Positions 1-11,872 of a stretch of 64,000 nucleotides of DNA are shown here, piece after piece; the first letter of the stretch is position 1; each line of letters opens with the position of its first letter. A program made the translations under genes and the position numbers. Source of the stretch: Canna indica (Eukaryota > Streptophyta > Magnoliopsida > Zingiberales > Cannaceae). The stretch spans positions 7,764,501 to 7,828,500 of the forward strand of contig CP136891.1 in NCBI GenBank assembly GCA_034359265.1. Reading direction: 5' to 3'. Below the pieces are notes generated by a model. The model saw nothing but the letters and a program-made list of their open reading frames with translations. It made no database searches and was not told where the DNA came from.

Positions 1-1042
1 TATTATTTTGTCTTTTTTGGAAAATTAAATATAATTTCCGGACACTGCTATATGTAGCTTTGTTTTAAGTATAATAAATCACATGTATCAGATTAAATTT
101 TATTATGATGCATTCTTCATATGTAACATAGGGATGACAACGGGGTGGGTCAAGACCAGTTTGAGTAAGAATTGAACCTGACTTGGCCCTAGAAAATTGA
201 TCTCTCCTAGCCTAGAACATAACCCATACCCATCGCCCTGTGTAAAAACCAACCAGTTCAGTTTTTTTTTAACTGCCCTGACCATTTTATAATATTACTA
301 TATATACACTCTTTTTATACTACATTTAACAATTTTATAAAAAGTTCAAATTTAAAATATAAAATGACAAAAGTTTTGTTAATATTTTTCAAGATTAGCA
401 TTATATTCAATTTAAAAATTGTAGGAATTTGAAAATAATTAAATAATATAATTCAATTTCATTCCAAGTTGAGGTAGGGTGAGTTACGAGGCGAGGACAA
501 GGTAATACTGAATTTGACCCGGCCTTGATCCAATTTGCCCCAAAAACCAGTTAAAGATGGTTATACCCGTTCCTATCAGGCCAGGTCAAACCAGTGCACT
601 CTGGCTTCCATTTATAATTGTCATCCCTAGATAATTTATTACTTTACTAGCTTTCACCTAATACTCAGAAAACACATTACTGAAGACATATTTCATGCAG
701 TTAATTGTTTGGTTTGGTTAGGATATTTTTGTCAAATCCAGATGAGAAAAGTTCTGTTTTCAACTTTCCAAACCAGCAATGCAGGTAAAGTAAATCAAAC
801 CTAACTAAATCTGCTGGTTTATATAGTTTCTTGTTTTGACCTGTCTATTATACACCTAATCATCACCACATATCACATGAGATTCATCTACATATCTGCC
901 AAGCTCCTTTTACTGCATCATCAGATTGTAATTACCTTTAATAATTAGGTCTAAACACAATTTTTTGCTTGTAAGTTTCTACATTTCTCAACTAAGTTCT
1001 CATGTAAACATGTTGCTAATGTATTTATGCGTCTATATGCAG
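1..1042 (+). other. Intron of the RDR2-type gene (its 5' end lies outside the window)
   Basis: This stretch lies directly upstream of an RDR2 exon and ends in an acceptor AG at 1041-1042. I see no coding similarity in it. Its middle part (129-629) is a non-coding inverted-repeat element described separately. The preceding catalytic exons of the gene must lie left of position 1. Confidence 0.65.
129..629. mobile_element. Non-autonomous inverted-repeat element in an RDR2 intron
   Basis: The sequence TAGGGATGACAA at 129-140 is repeated as its exact reverse complement at 618-629. The outermost TA on each side may be a TA target duplication, as in Tc1/mariner-type elements. The interior has short runs in the style GGGTGAGTTACGAGG and GACCCGGCC but no reading frame. 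Size and termini resemble the elements at 4305, 25018, 48376 and 56851. The exact superfamily is not settled. Confidence 0.6.
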
Positions 1043-2660
1043 GCCTCATCCAAATGAGTGTTCAGGTGGAGATTTAGACGGTGACCTGTACTTTGTTTGT
1101 TGGGATGAAAAACTCATCCCTCCCGAAACTGATACACCAATGGATTATACTCCCCCAAGGAAACGCTTGATGGATCATGACGTGACGCTAGAGGTATCAT
1201 CTGCTAGTGGCTAATGTTAAAATTGCTCTATTACACTAGTTGAACTAGTAGGGATAGACACGTGCTAGGATGTGTACCAGTGACATTCACTCCTGCAGCA
1301 TAGACAGAGTCAAATGTTGGCATATGAATCATGCGAGATTTGTTTAGTATCTTGATGAGTTTGTCAATTCTGGGAAGTACGCTAAGTTGGTATATTCTAT
1401 TAATGAGTTGTCTTGGCAAACACTTCAACCTAAGATGGAAACCAACACAGCCATGTTAATTGTATATATTGTCCAATTATGATGCATCTGTTCTCATAGC
1501 TCAATTGCTATCCATGTGCCAAAGACCAAATTTAAACATATATTTGTTACTGTGACCATGATAGCTAAACATTCTTTGGATACATATTTTCCTATGCAAC
1601 ATATACTTACTAGTAATTAGTAAAATCCAAAAAACAATAGTGTTCCGATTTCATGTGTAAAGTCAGTTCATGAGTCAGTGACTCACTGAAACACCTACAA
1701 TTTTCCTTTCAGCTAAAATAGTTCTGTTATGACATATTACATCCTCAGAAAGTTTTATATGGGCTTTCACATCATGATTTTGAATATCCAATTCTTTAGG
1801 GAGCACTTTGATTCTTTTCTGTATCATCCACATGCATCTCATTTTTTTTTCACAAACTGCAGGAAATTCAGAAGTTTTTTGTTGATTACATGCTCAATGA
1901 TACACTGGGTGTCATTTCAACCACTCACCTCATTTACGCTGATAGTGAACCAAATAAAGCCAGGAGCTCCAAGTGCCTTGAACTAGCAAACCTTCACTCC
2001 ATGGCTGTAGACTTCGCAAAAACTGGGGCTCCTGCAGAAATGCCAAGGGCACTAAGACCCAAACTATTCCCAGATTTCATGGAAAGATGGGAGAGACCCA
2101 TGTACATCTCCAAAGGAATTATTGGGAAACTGTACCGAGCAGCTTCAAGTCATTCTGAAGGGTCAGATTCTGAAGTCATTGCTTATGGAGTACAGTCCCA
2201 ATCTGCTTATGACTATGATCTTCAAGTTGAAGGTTTTGAGGCATTCCTAGGAGCTGCTGAAGAATATTACAATCAGTATTCGGACAAGTTGAGCTTGCTG
2301 ATGAATTATTACGGCACAGAACATGAAGATGAGATTCTGACTGGTAATTTGCGCAACAAATCCATATACTTGCAGAAGGATAAGAAGAGGTATGGAGAAA
2401 TGAAAGACCGGATGTTAGTTGCAGTTAGAAGCTTGCATAAGGAGGTCCAAGGATGGTTCAAATGCTGCTGTGCTGAAGCAGACTTATCAAAGATGGCATC
2501 AGCTTGGTATCATGTCACATACCATCCTGCGTATCGTCCAGAAACTAGACTCGTTAGCTTTCCTTGGATATTATGTGATGTTCTGCTGAACATAAAGGCA
2601 GCTAAGAGTCACAAAAATAGAAACCTCAAGGTGAGCTATTCTGCAGATTATAGTATATGA
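1043..2660 (+). CDS. RDR2: RNA-dependent RNA polymerase, RDR2 type (last two exons)
   Basis: Exons 1043-1193 and 1863-2660 (stop 2658-2660) encode the C-terminal ~315 of about 1,130 residues. The first exon carries the catalytic motif GGDLDGD (aspartate-rich triad, DNA 1071-1085) within PHPNECSGGDLDGD. The segments MDHDVTLEE, NDTLGVIST, CLELANLHS and AVDFAKTGAPAEMP match Arabidopsis RDR2 and differ from RDR1 (VDFPKTG) and RDR6 (PHTNEASGSDLDGD). The exon junction after DVTLE is in phase 0. RDR2 copies Pol IV transcripts into double-stranded RNA for 24-nt siRNAs and RNA-directed DNA methylation in the nucleus. The last residues are uncertain: a good donor (AAG|GTGAGC) at 2631 would allow a further short exon, otherwise the frame reads through to TGA at 2658. 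The N-terminal part lies outside the window. Confidence 0.88.
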
Positions 2661-3363
2661 TCTGTCAATTTTGAGCATCCAATATGTCGTGTATTCTGGC
2701 TTATTTTTCACCTGTAAATGCTGAGCTAGCATGGGCATGCAAAGGTGGGGAATAAACAAATGAGTAAATCCAAGTGGCTCGCATACATCGATATTTTTAC
2801 CGTGTGTTTAGAAAGTAAGACAAATCAATCCGGCCATCTGTTATGTTCATCATAGTAATTGACTTTTATTTCAAAAATAAAATACAAAAATACATTTTTA
2901 AAAAAGAAAATGACCAAATGGTGTTTTATTTTGAATTTGATTATAATTCTTTTAGCAAGTTTGACTAGATTTCATTATGTTCCAGCTATTATTTGCCAAA
3001 TTTCAGTGTATAGTCCAACTGAATTAGATAAGTATCCAAATTAATGATGAATCTACGATTTAGGTTCTATGTGATCCCAATTCCCGGTGAAGTAAATTTA
3101 GTTGTTTTTGGAAGTAAAACTATTTGTTGCCAACATAAATGATTAGATAGCAGAAAACAAAATGATATATTGAATCAAACAATTTTAGCATCAAATCTTT
3201 TGCTACAAATCATAACCACTCTCCATGTCTTCCAGCATCCCCGATAATATCTATAATGAAAAGAATAAAATCACGTTACATCACACAATACACGCAATTG
3301 ACCAATCCTATTACAAGTTACAACACCGTGCTTTGACCGATCTCTCAAGAGCAACTGCGAACC
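2661..3363. other. Intergenic region between convergent genes
   Basis: AT-rich DNA between the end of the RDR2-type gene (+) and the end of the gene at 3364-3816 (-). It should hold both 3' untranslated regions. I see no coding similarity, RNA gene or clear repeat. Confidence 0.5.
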
Positions 3364-3816
3364 TCAACGACCGCTCGCAGCGCCGGCCAAGGGAGGCGCC
3401 GGCGACACGTCACGGCCACCGAGCTCCGCCGAGGGCTTCCCAGGCGCGGGCGACGGGGCGGCGAAACGGGCGGAGAAGTCGAGGCGGCCGCCGTAACCTC
3501 CCTCGGGGCTGTCGCCGCCTTGACCCTCGTCGAAGTTGAGGGTGTAGCTCAGCGGGTCGTACTGGAACGTCGCCGGCCTTCCCCTGTTGGGGTTCCGCCT
3601 GAACCGCCGCAGGAAAGTCTTCCACCTCGGTCCGGCCGCTAACTCCGACCACTCCCTCGCCTTCATCGCCAGCGAGCCGCCCCACCACCGGCGGCGCTCG
3701 CCAGGCGCTGGCGGGTCGATTCGCTCCCAGGGGCTCGAGAAGGGGAAGCAGCAGCAGAGCCGGCGGGGCGCGAGCGTTTCCTCGTCCATGGGGTCGAGGT
3801 TGGTCTCCACCTCCAT
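3364..3816 (-). CDS. Conserved plant-specific protein of unknown function (150 aa)
   Basis: A single GC-rich exon with ATG at 3814-3816 and TGA at 3364-3366. The protein starts MEVETNLDPMDEE. It has a cysteine-rich stretch LCCCFPF, then SPWERIDPP, WWGGSLAMKAREWSE, a basic block GPRWKTFLRRF and the motif FQYDPLSYTLNFDEG. This order of motifs is familiar from a family of small plant proteins with no settled function. The C-terminal third is proline, alanine and glycine rich and looks disordered. The CCC run could be a lipidation site, but that is only a guess. The upstream DNA has a CT-rich tract on the coding strand (GA repeat at 3943-3972), common in plant leader regions. Confidence 0.75.
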   Translation of the reverse strand: MEVETNLDPMDEETLAPRRLCCCFPFSSPWERIDPPAPGERRRWWGGSLAMKAREWSELAAGPRWKTFLRRFRRNPNRGRPATFQYDPLSYTLNFDEGQGGDSPEGGYGGRLDFSARFAAPSPAPGKPSAELGGRDVSPAPPLAGAASGR

Positions 3817-3936
3817 GAACGGGATAGAGTAGAATAGATTGGTGGCTCGAGAGATCGAGGGAGGGAGGAATTATATGACGCAAACCCTAACTGTTTCAAA
3901 TTGCTTGCTTTAGTTTTGTCTCCCCACCTCGAACTC

Positions 3937-3942
<6 letters not shown>

Positions 3943-3972
<30 letters not shown>
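3943..3972. repeat. GA/CT dinucleotide microsatellite
   Basis: About 15 GA units, reading as CT on the strand of the gene at 3364-3816. It lies ~125 bp upstream of that ATG, in its likely leader or core promoter. Confidence 0.85.
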
Positions 3973-3976
<4 letters not shown>

Positions 3977-5145
3977 TGGAGAGCTTCTGCCGTCTCGTTT
4001 ATTATAACTGTTTCGGAAGACACGTAACGAACGTTACACGCATCATACGACGTCTTTGACAGATATCGTCGTGTTACGTAGGAAGTTGCGGACTTGCGGT
4101 TCGACCTCCTACATTCTTCTGGAACTCGGGTGGGCCAAATTGATTATAGGGCGTTGGAATTTCGCTTCTTATTATTTTGGACAATTTATGAAAAAGAATA
4201 TTTTCTTTTCTATTTCTCAGATTCTCATTTTAAAGTTTGTCAAAAATTATATCCGTAAATGCCAAAAGTCAAGTTTCATTGAGAAAACATACACATACAA
4301 AGTCGGGGTGTTCATTCGGTTTAAACCGAACTGAACCAAATTTTTTATCAATGAAAATTCAACCAAAAAATTAAACCGAATATGGCATAAATCGAACCAG
4401 TCCGAACCGACTATTTCGATTCGGTTCGATAACCGAAAAAACCTATTTTTTCATATTTTAGCCTATTTGATCCAATCCGATTGTTAGTTTTATATAAATT
4501 ATAGTCAATCACTTAAAGGAAGTTTATTTGACATAAATTATCAATTCCCCTTATAAATTTTGAGTTCTTGACCCTAATGGTATAATCGGCTAATAAAAAA
4601 TAATAAAAATTAGTTTTTATTTTATTTTTCGGTTTTTGATTCGGTTCCCAAATTTTGGAACCGAACCTATCATGGGCCAAATGGAACCAAACCTGAAAAA
4701 TTTTAGTTCGGGTTTGACTTAATTCGGTGTGACCTGAACAATGAACAGCCCTACATACAAGTTAAATTTTGATAGTCCATTTAAAAAATTGAAACTACAC
4801 AACATATTTGAAATTTCCGACAAGTAACAACTAACAACATGACTTTTTGAGGTTTTTAATACATTCTATAACACTGCTTGCAAGAACACAGAAGAAACAA
4901 CACAATAATTTTCAGTGAAAAAACTGGAGCAGTTCCAGGCTTCCAGCAGTAAATAATTTTATATATTATAGTATAATCTACGGAACAATATACAAAGGTA
5001 CTTTGAATAGGGGTAAAGAGAGGCTTCTATTAATTTTACCACCCTGCTTAAACTCTTCCTAACTCATCACCACGTAGTGAGTATAACTTGATCATTTACA
5101 ATTCACATTACAAAAACTGTACAAATTAAGCTGCAGTCATGAAGC
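3973..5145. other. Intergenic region with one inverted-repeat element
   Basis: Holds the upstream region of the minus-strand gene ending at 3816, an element at 4305-4751, and the 3' flank of the potassium transporter (stop at 5146). No coding similarity was seen. Confidence 0.5.
4305..4751. mobile_element. Non-autonomous inverted-repeat element with GGTTCGGTT-type interior
   Basis: The left end GGGGTGTTCATT (4305 on) matches the reverse complement of the right end AATGAACAGCCC (4740-4751) at 11 of 12 bases. The interior repeats short words such as CGGTTTAAACCGAA and GATTCGGTTCGATAACCGA, and has no reading frame. A fragment with similar words lies at about 51125-51250 inside another element. 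Confidence 0.6.
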
Positions 5146-8100
5146 TCAAACATGGTAGATCATCGCAACCTCCAGCGTCGATGCATGAGGAATGCTAAAA
5201 GCATACATCACTCCTCTGCAATTCCTTCTCAAGAACTCATATCCAAGATTGATTGCCAGCCGCTTCACGAGACCTGATCCACTCTTAGCCCTCATGTACT
5301 CATGCCCGAGTATGAAGGCCATTCCTGCTTCTCTTGCCTCCATTAATTCCTCCAGCTCTTCCTTTGTCGCTTTGTTTAGATCCGGGCTCTTAGGCAGGAC
5401 AAACCTTACTTTCTTCTTGGGTAATACTAATGGAGAATGTATCTCCCTTGATGGTCCTGGTGCATCTTCTGCTTCGACTTTCTCTTCACAGATGCTTAAA
5501 CCTGTGCTGACGACCGTCAATTTGTCATCATTCTTCTCAGTTTCTTCTATGAAACCATTGGATTCTGATCCTTCTGAACGGATGAATTCAGCAATGCTGC
5601 AAACCAGATCCCTCTCGAACTCTGAATCATCCTTTTGTACGTCATGGTACCCATATCGAACAATGACCCTATATAGCCTGTATTCTTTTGGGCCAACACG
5701 ACCGACAAGATAACGTTCCTCAGGTTGGATAAACGGCACTGGCACTGACTTGATGCAGAGGAAGACAACAACCTGAGGCAAAAGAAGGACGGATATATCA
5801 CATGTCCAATCTTTGCAATAAAGTAAAAAAAAGACGAGTTTTATCTTTTTTCCTTAAACAAAATTTATTAGGAACACTTCAATTTAGTGCATAAGAGGAA
5901 ACTTGAGTAATACCTGATGAAATGCGGGTAAGTTGGTAACGAAGTGGGAGAATAATGCTGGGATTCCTGATACAAGTTCAGTGTGTATAAGTCCAATGCC
6001 TCGCACACGGACAAAGCCGAGGGTAGGGCCTAAGCTTAGGAGCCAGTTGATGGAAACCTTGTTCTCGAGATCAAACTCATATTTCTTAATGGTTCCATAA
6101 TGCCAGGTGTACATGATGATTATAAGAACAAAGGAGAGGGCAATGGGAACCCAAGCTCCTTCCAGGAATTTAATTAGGGCCGCCGAGAAGAAGAGTACCT
6201 CAACGAAACCGAAGAAAATAATGAAGCATATGGCCCAAATGATGCTCTTGTGCCAACAGAGGACGATTACAAGCGACATCAAGCAGGTGGTGACCAGCAT
6301 AACAGTGATGACTGCTAACCCTGTTGCACAAGATCATAATCTTAAAACATTTAAAAATAAAAGGTGCATTTGTGAATGAAGAATCCAAATGGGCATTGTG
6401 CTCATAAATAAATTTACAGTTTCAGTATTTTGTTACAAGCCCATGATTATAACTGTCATGATCATAACTGGCGGATAGTGATAGTTATAACCACTGGCGG
6501 AGCCAGTGTAGGGCCAAGGGGAGCTCTGCCCCCCATAAAATGTTTTTGTAATACTATAAGGGTAATTTTGTTATTTCAAAAATTTAACATGAGAGGGGTA
6601 TTGTTCATATATCGCTCTCGTTGCTTGCGACAATTACAAAAAATTAATTAAAAATCGGTGCCATGTTTATTTTAAAAACTGGCGCCAAATCGATACCTAC
6701 AATAAAAATTAGACATTTTTTATGTGAAAGAATTGGGGTAAAAATACACTGAATGAATAAATTAGAAAATCAGCGCTAACAATAGCCACCGAGACCCAAT
6801 TTATTGATGTCTAAATAAATTGGGTACTGATCATAGCCGATGCCCAATTTAAGATAAATTTATTTGATCACCATCATGTTTTTTCATTAAATCCTGTTAA
6901 GAAATTAGTAGGTCTAACTCACCCTAAAAGCTAGCTCATGAAGAGAGGATTGCCCAAACTATTTAAAGGTTACTTGGCCATATTTTTAACCAATGTGGGA
7001 CTTTAACAAATCCAATTCTATGTTATTAAATTATTAAGTTGATCATTCTAATTTCTGAATGACCATCATTACTGAAGGTTCAAGTATGAATTAATACAAA
7101 CACTATTAAAAAAAAATATTTTGATGTGGGATTAAGCGCTTGAATTTTTTTTGTACAGAACCAGCGTTGTTATTGGTTTTGATTTTGAAACTGACGAAAT
7201 TGGCACTCCAGCAGGTTGCACTCCAGCAATGTGCTCGAGACTCTTGGTTCGGCAGTTCTCTTATTCTTCATTTCTTGTGAGTGCAGTCTCGAGTCTGCGA
7301 CTCTCCTTTTCCGCATGATCGCGACTATGCCTAGATTTCCCACTTTTGCATGCTCACCATATTGGTGATTCTAATTTGTTCAAACCTTTCCTAAACAAGT
7401 GAAGACCAATTTTTTGTTGGTAACATGAATTGATTTCAGGCAACCTCTAGAGTGCAGAGTTCATCCGAACCTATTCACAAGAGGGATTGTTAATCCTGTA
7501 AAATCCCAAGCCAGTTCCAATCAATTTTGATCAGAGAGTTTATCCCATTCTAATCCAAAATAATACTAGTTCTAAACCAACCCAAGTTTCAGATCCTGTA
7601 TGTAAATAACTCAACATTTGAAGATGTGGATTAACATGATTTCACATCTAAATTATGATAAACATTATATTGATTATTAATTGCTCATTTTATGAAAGAG
7701 CAGTGTTTTTTGCAAAGAGAAGAGAGCAGTTGTCCATCAAAAATACAAAATCAACTGCAGAAACATGTGCAGAAAATTGGAAGGGCATCTGAACGAAAAG
7801 ACGAAGAGATCTGCATGGCACTTTCTGACACTAGTAAGGTAAGTGTAATATGACTTTATATGAATGTCATACCTGACGCATTGCCAAGGCGCTTTGTGTC
7901 TCTGAAACCAATAGTAACAGCTAAGCAAAGTGTCATCAAAAGCCAGTTGATCTCTGGGATGTATATTTGACCATGTACTTTGGATGATGTATGCACAACC
8001 TTCACTCTAGGGAAGCATCCCAAGGCAGAGCACTGTTTAATGATCGAGAAAGTACCCGTAATGACTGCTTGGCTTCCCACCACAGCAGCAAGAATAGCAA

Positions 8101-11100
8101 TTCCCATGACTGGCCATCTTATCCTCTCTATTAAAAAAAAGAACATCACATGTAAAGTTTGTGAAAATTAGCATATATATGATCTCAATTCAAAGTATTT
8201 TCAGCGTCCAATAGAAGGTAATACCTGGTACAGATACATAGAATCCAATTCGGTAGTCAGTTTGAATAATGTGATGCTGGGAGAGGTAAGCAGCTTGTCC
8301 CATATACGCAAGAAGCAAGGAGGGGTAAACCACACAAGTAAAGGCAATCTGTAAAAGTCACATCCATTAGACATGCTTGAATTTTCAAGTCACATTAATG
8401 ATTACAACCGCATAAACGTAGGCATTTTTGTTCATGCCCTTGATAAGCTAGAATAGTGTGTTGTTGATGTTATCCCAGTTAAGAACATTCTTGCATTCTT
8501 TTGGAGGTCGGCTCTAAATAAATGCTCAAATAATTGCCAATAAAAAGTCACCTAAATGAAATGAGAATAAGAAGAAAATCACAAGAGACAAGAGCTTTTA
8601 GCACAAAATTTGACTAACCATATAATGCCCACTGGGTCTATCTCATCCATTTGGTTATATCAATGCTGTAAAAAGCTAAAACAACTAAGTAGACAATGAA
8701 AATGACAAGAAATTTCGCCACTCCATATTTAACAAAACTGTAAAAACTCTCAAGAATTTCCAAGCAATCCTACTGGTTAACTTCTTTCTATCTTTCAGTA
8801 ACATTTTAAAATCAAATAAGAGTGAGCAAGAAATGAGTCTGGTAAGAAAATTCGCATTTAAACTTGTCTTACCAACATAGAGATCTTGGATCAACTAACT
8901 ACTAATTTATAAGTTGTTTCAAGCAAAAGAATGATAAACTTGAAAAAGGGTCCAATATGCCGATTCTTTCCAACATTAAGACTGACTAAGATTTTTTGAT
9001 ACAGCTTCTAGAACAAAATCTAGAGATCACATCTAATAATTGGAATGAAAAATAAAATAGTCAATAACATCAATTTACAATTTACTTGATTATGATCACC
9101 TGGCCAATATCATCTTAAGTTGTAGCTAACTATCTAAAATCTAGCAAGTGATGTTACAAGAGTCTCATGAAATTGAAGTTCATGGCAAATAACAAGTTAA
9201 AAAAAAGAACCAACCAGCAGCAAACACATCTAATGAGTAGCAACTAATCTAGAGCCTTTCTCTATGACCTTACCTTTATTGACAACTGTGAGAAATGTCC
9301 AAGATCAGCATACATAGCTTCAGAACCTACAATAGTTAGAAACGTAAGATGGAGAATTACAAAATATATTTCCACAAATCGAGCAAGTTCAACCAACCTG
9401 TTATGCATAGCAGAATTCCACCCAGTGACATCCATCCTCCTCTTTGCGTCTTCTTCAAAAAGTTGAACATATAGTAGGGGGAAAGGGCTTGATATACTTG
9501 TCGATTCCAGTAGAAAATATTATACACTCCAATTATACTTATGCATAATAGCCAGGTCAAAACAATTGGTGCAAACAAGAATCCTAGTCGGTGGGTACCA
9601 TAATGTTGCACCGCAAACAAGCAGACCAGTATGAGACAAGCAACTGGAACCTCAACATCTGGAAATTGATATTGAAGTGGTAAAAATCAATAATGAATAT
9701 AAACTAATTTTCTTTTAAAATGATTAAATGTTTTCCATGAAGAGCAGAGTCAATATATAGTATTACTACAATCAACATAGCCAACATAAAGAAACAGTTT
9801 GATAGTTCCTGGTGCATACTCAAGTACAAAACTTATAAAAAAAACAGCACTGAAGAGTTACTAAAACCTTGTTCCACAAAATTGCTAGGTTAGATGTATA
9901 ACTGTTTTATTAAAAAATTACAAAAAATAGTAAAAAAAATGACATAAGATCCACCCACTTAATGCGAAGTGGAAAATCTTGGCAATTCTACAAGATCTTT
10001 CTTTCTTTTTTCTGCTCTACAAGTGTTCGATTATTTAACCATTACATAGTTTGAGTTATTTTGGATTGTAGCCAAACTTGATAAATTACATGGGTAATGC
10101 TGCTCAGTCACGCAGTATGTGTAGGAAAAAAACACAAAAGATTAGTATAATAGATAGATGATTTTAAATTTAAGGATTAAGTAGTATACTGGCTTAGCAA
10201 GTGGAAGCTAAAACAAGCTATTCTAACGAAGAGCTGAGAGCACCAACATATTTAGCATCTTTAAGTTCAGCAAGTATGGTGAACTGTCCATTATAACATG
10301 CTCGAGGTTAGATAGCACCATTAGGTGAGCTCAATGTCTTGAACCAGTCGACATGATTAGATAAAATTGTTGCACAACGTAGAAGATTATGATATCTTGA
10401 CATTGAACTGGCAGTTTTCATGTCACATAGCTTCCAGATCAGAAAATTTTAGTAAATCATTTATTGTAAGCTTACCTCCAACTTCCTTGCAAGTTAAGCT
10501 AAGATTCAAAATTTATTTAGAAAGCTAGGAATAAGTCAAAAAACTATCTAAAATGAAGGATGTCATAGGCAAACTAGAAAAACGACCAGAAAATACAATG
10601 ACATATCTTAATGAACAAAGTAAAAAAACACAACATATGAACCCAAGAATTGAACTTGTGAATTCAATATGATTCAGTTAATCCAGGTGTCATAAACAAA
10701 ATGATTAAGGAAGTGCAGTGTGATTGAGGAGGAAAGACAATTGACTTTGTGAATCATCATTTAGTTACTATACACATGGCCTATGCATCAACTAGTTGCT
10801 ATGGTAGAATAATTTCCTTACATTTGTGATGCTCCTTGGACATAGACAGTTCGAGTCCGGAGATTGCCGAGAAAACTGCCATTATCGCAGACAATAATTA
10901 GATCCCAGAAACCAGATAATTAATGAAAGAAAATAGAGAAGAAATGGGGAGAGGGAACCGAGTTACAACCAGAGATTGCAGGGGTAAGGATTCCATCCCC
11001 AATAACCATGGAAGTCCCAATCAATGCAAGAATCAGCAGCGTAAGCTGCAAGGCTTGATGCTTCTCTAGTAGTCTCCTTACCGCCGACGCAGCAGAGACA

Positions 11101-11872
11101 CCGCTGGAGGCGGCGTTCGTGGCAGCACTGTCATTTTTCTTATACGCTGACAGCTCCTCATCAGCTAGCTGGCCACTCGGCAAGAAACCAATGCTTCCAT
11201 GGCGGCAGAGGAGCGAGTACAGCGCAAATGTGCCGCCTTCACCATTGTCATTGGCGCGGAGCACTATGAAGACATACTTGAGGAGGGGGATAAGGGTGAG
11301 GGTCCAGAAAACAAAGGAGAGCACGCCGTAGATCTCGTCATTGCTCTCCGTGTGCTCGATGTCGTCGGCAAAGGTGCTCTTGTAGACGTATAGCGGCGAG
11401 ATACTGAGGTCGCCGTAGACTACGCCTAGGCTTTGGTAGGCCAGCATCAGGACCGACCTCCAAGATTGTTTCTGAAATCCAAAAGGCAAACAAGGGTTCC
11501 GCCATATTGAGCACAAAATCCCGTCAAAATCCGAACTTTGAACATGAACAAATCGATTTCGTCGACTTAGAATAATACGTAGCACTTCTACTACCTTAAA
11601 AATTTTCCAAGAACATCAAAAACTCGTCCTTGACAAGGAAAAAGAGGAAAAAGTCCATAAGCCAATAAGAACTACCCGGTCATCAATCCAAGCAAACAAG
11701 AAAGGGCGATTTGCAACAATAACTCGGGCCAAGAAACCAAGTTTTGAGTCCAACCATCAACATAGAAAAAAGAATAAATCTTTCGACATCGAAATCATAC
11801 GAGCTGACTTCAAAATCCGCACTTTGAACTCACCTTGATAGTTCTGGTATAGTGTCCGCTCTCAAGATCCAT
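5146..11872 (-). CDS. Potassium transporter, KT/KUP/HAK family, KUP6/8-like (9 exons)
   Basis: Exons in coding order: 11834-11872, 10970-11471, 10822-10875, 9398-9658, 9274-9326, 8225-8348, 7873-8127, 5914-6320, 5146-5772. The sum is 2,322 bp, giving 773 residues, normal for the family. It starts [18 protein letters not shown], then [20 protein letters not shown], the family signature in membrane helix 1. Next come [42 protein letters not shown] and [13 protein letters not shown]. About 12 membrane helices are expected, followed by a cytosolic tail with an acidic, serine-rich linker and the conserved ending ([15 protein letters not shown]). SLSISPLY and the MDLESG start fit the KUP2/6/8 clade (cluster II), whose members move K+ across the plasma membrane or tonoplast. 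The first coding exon is only 39 bp. The intron at 6321-7872 carries transposon-derived DNA. A TATAAG-like sequence lies ~390 bp upstream of the ATG (about 12259-12264). Confidence 0.92.
6484..7170. mobile_element. Transposon-derived DNA inside a potassium-transporter intron
   Basis: This intron (6321-7872) is the longest of the gene. It contains CACTGGCGGAGCCAG, followed by a G-rich then C-rich run (about 6494-6535), a kind of sequence often seen at ends of plant transposon remnants. At ~6990-7010 there is also the word CAATGTGGGACTTT, with a near match (CAATGTGAGACTAAA) at ~13970. Borders and class are uncertain. Confidence 0.35.
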
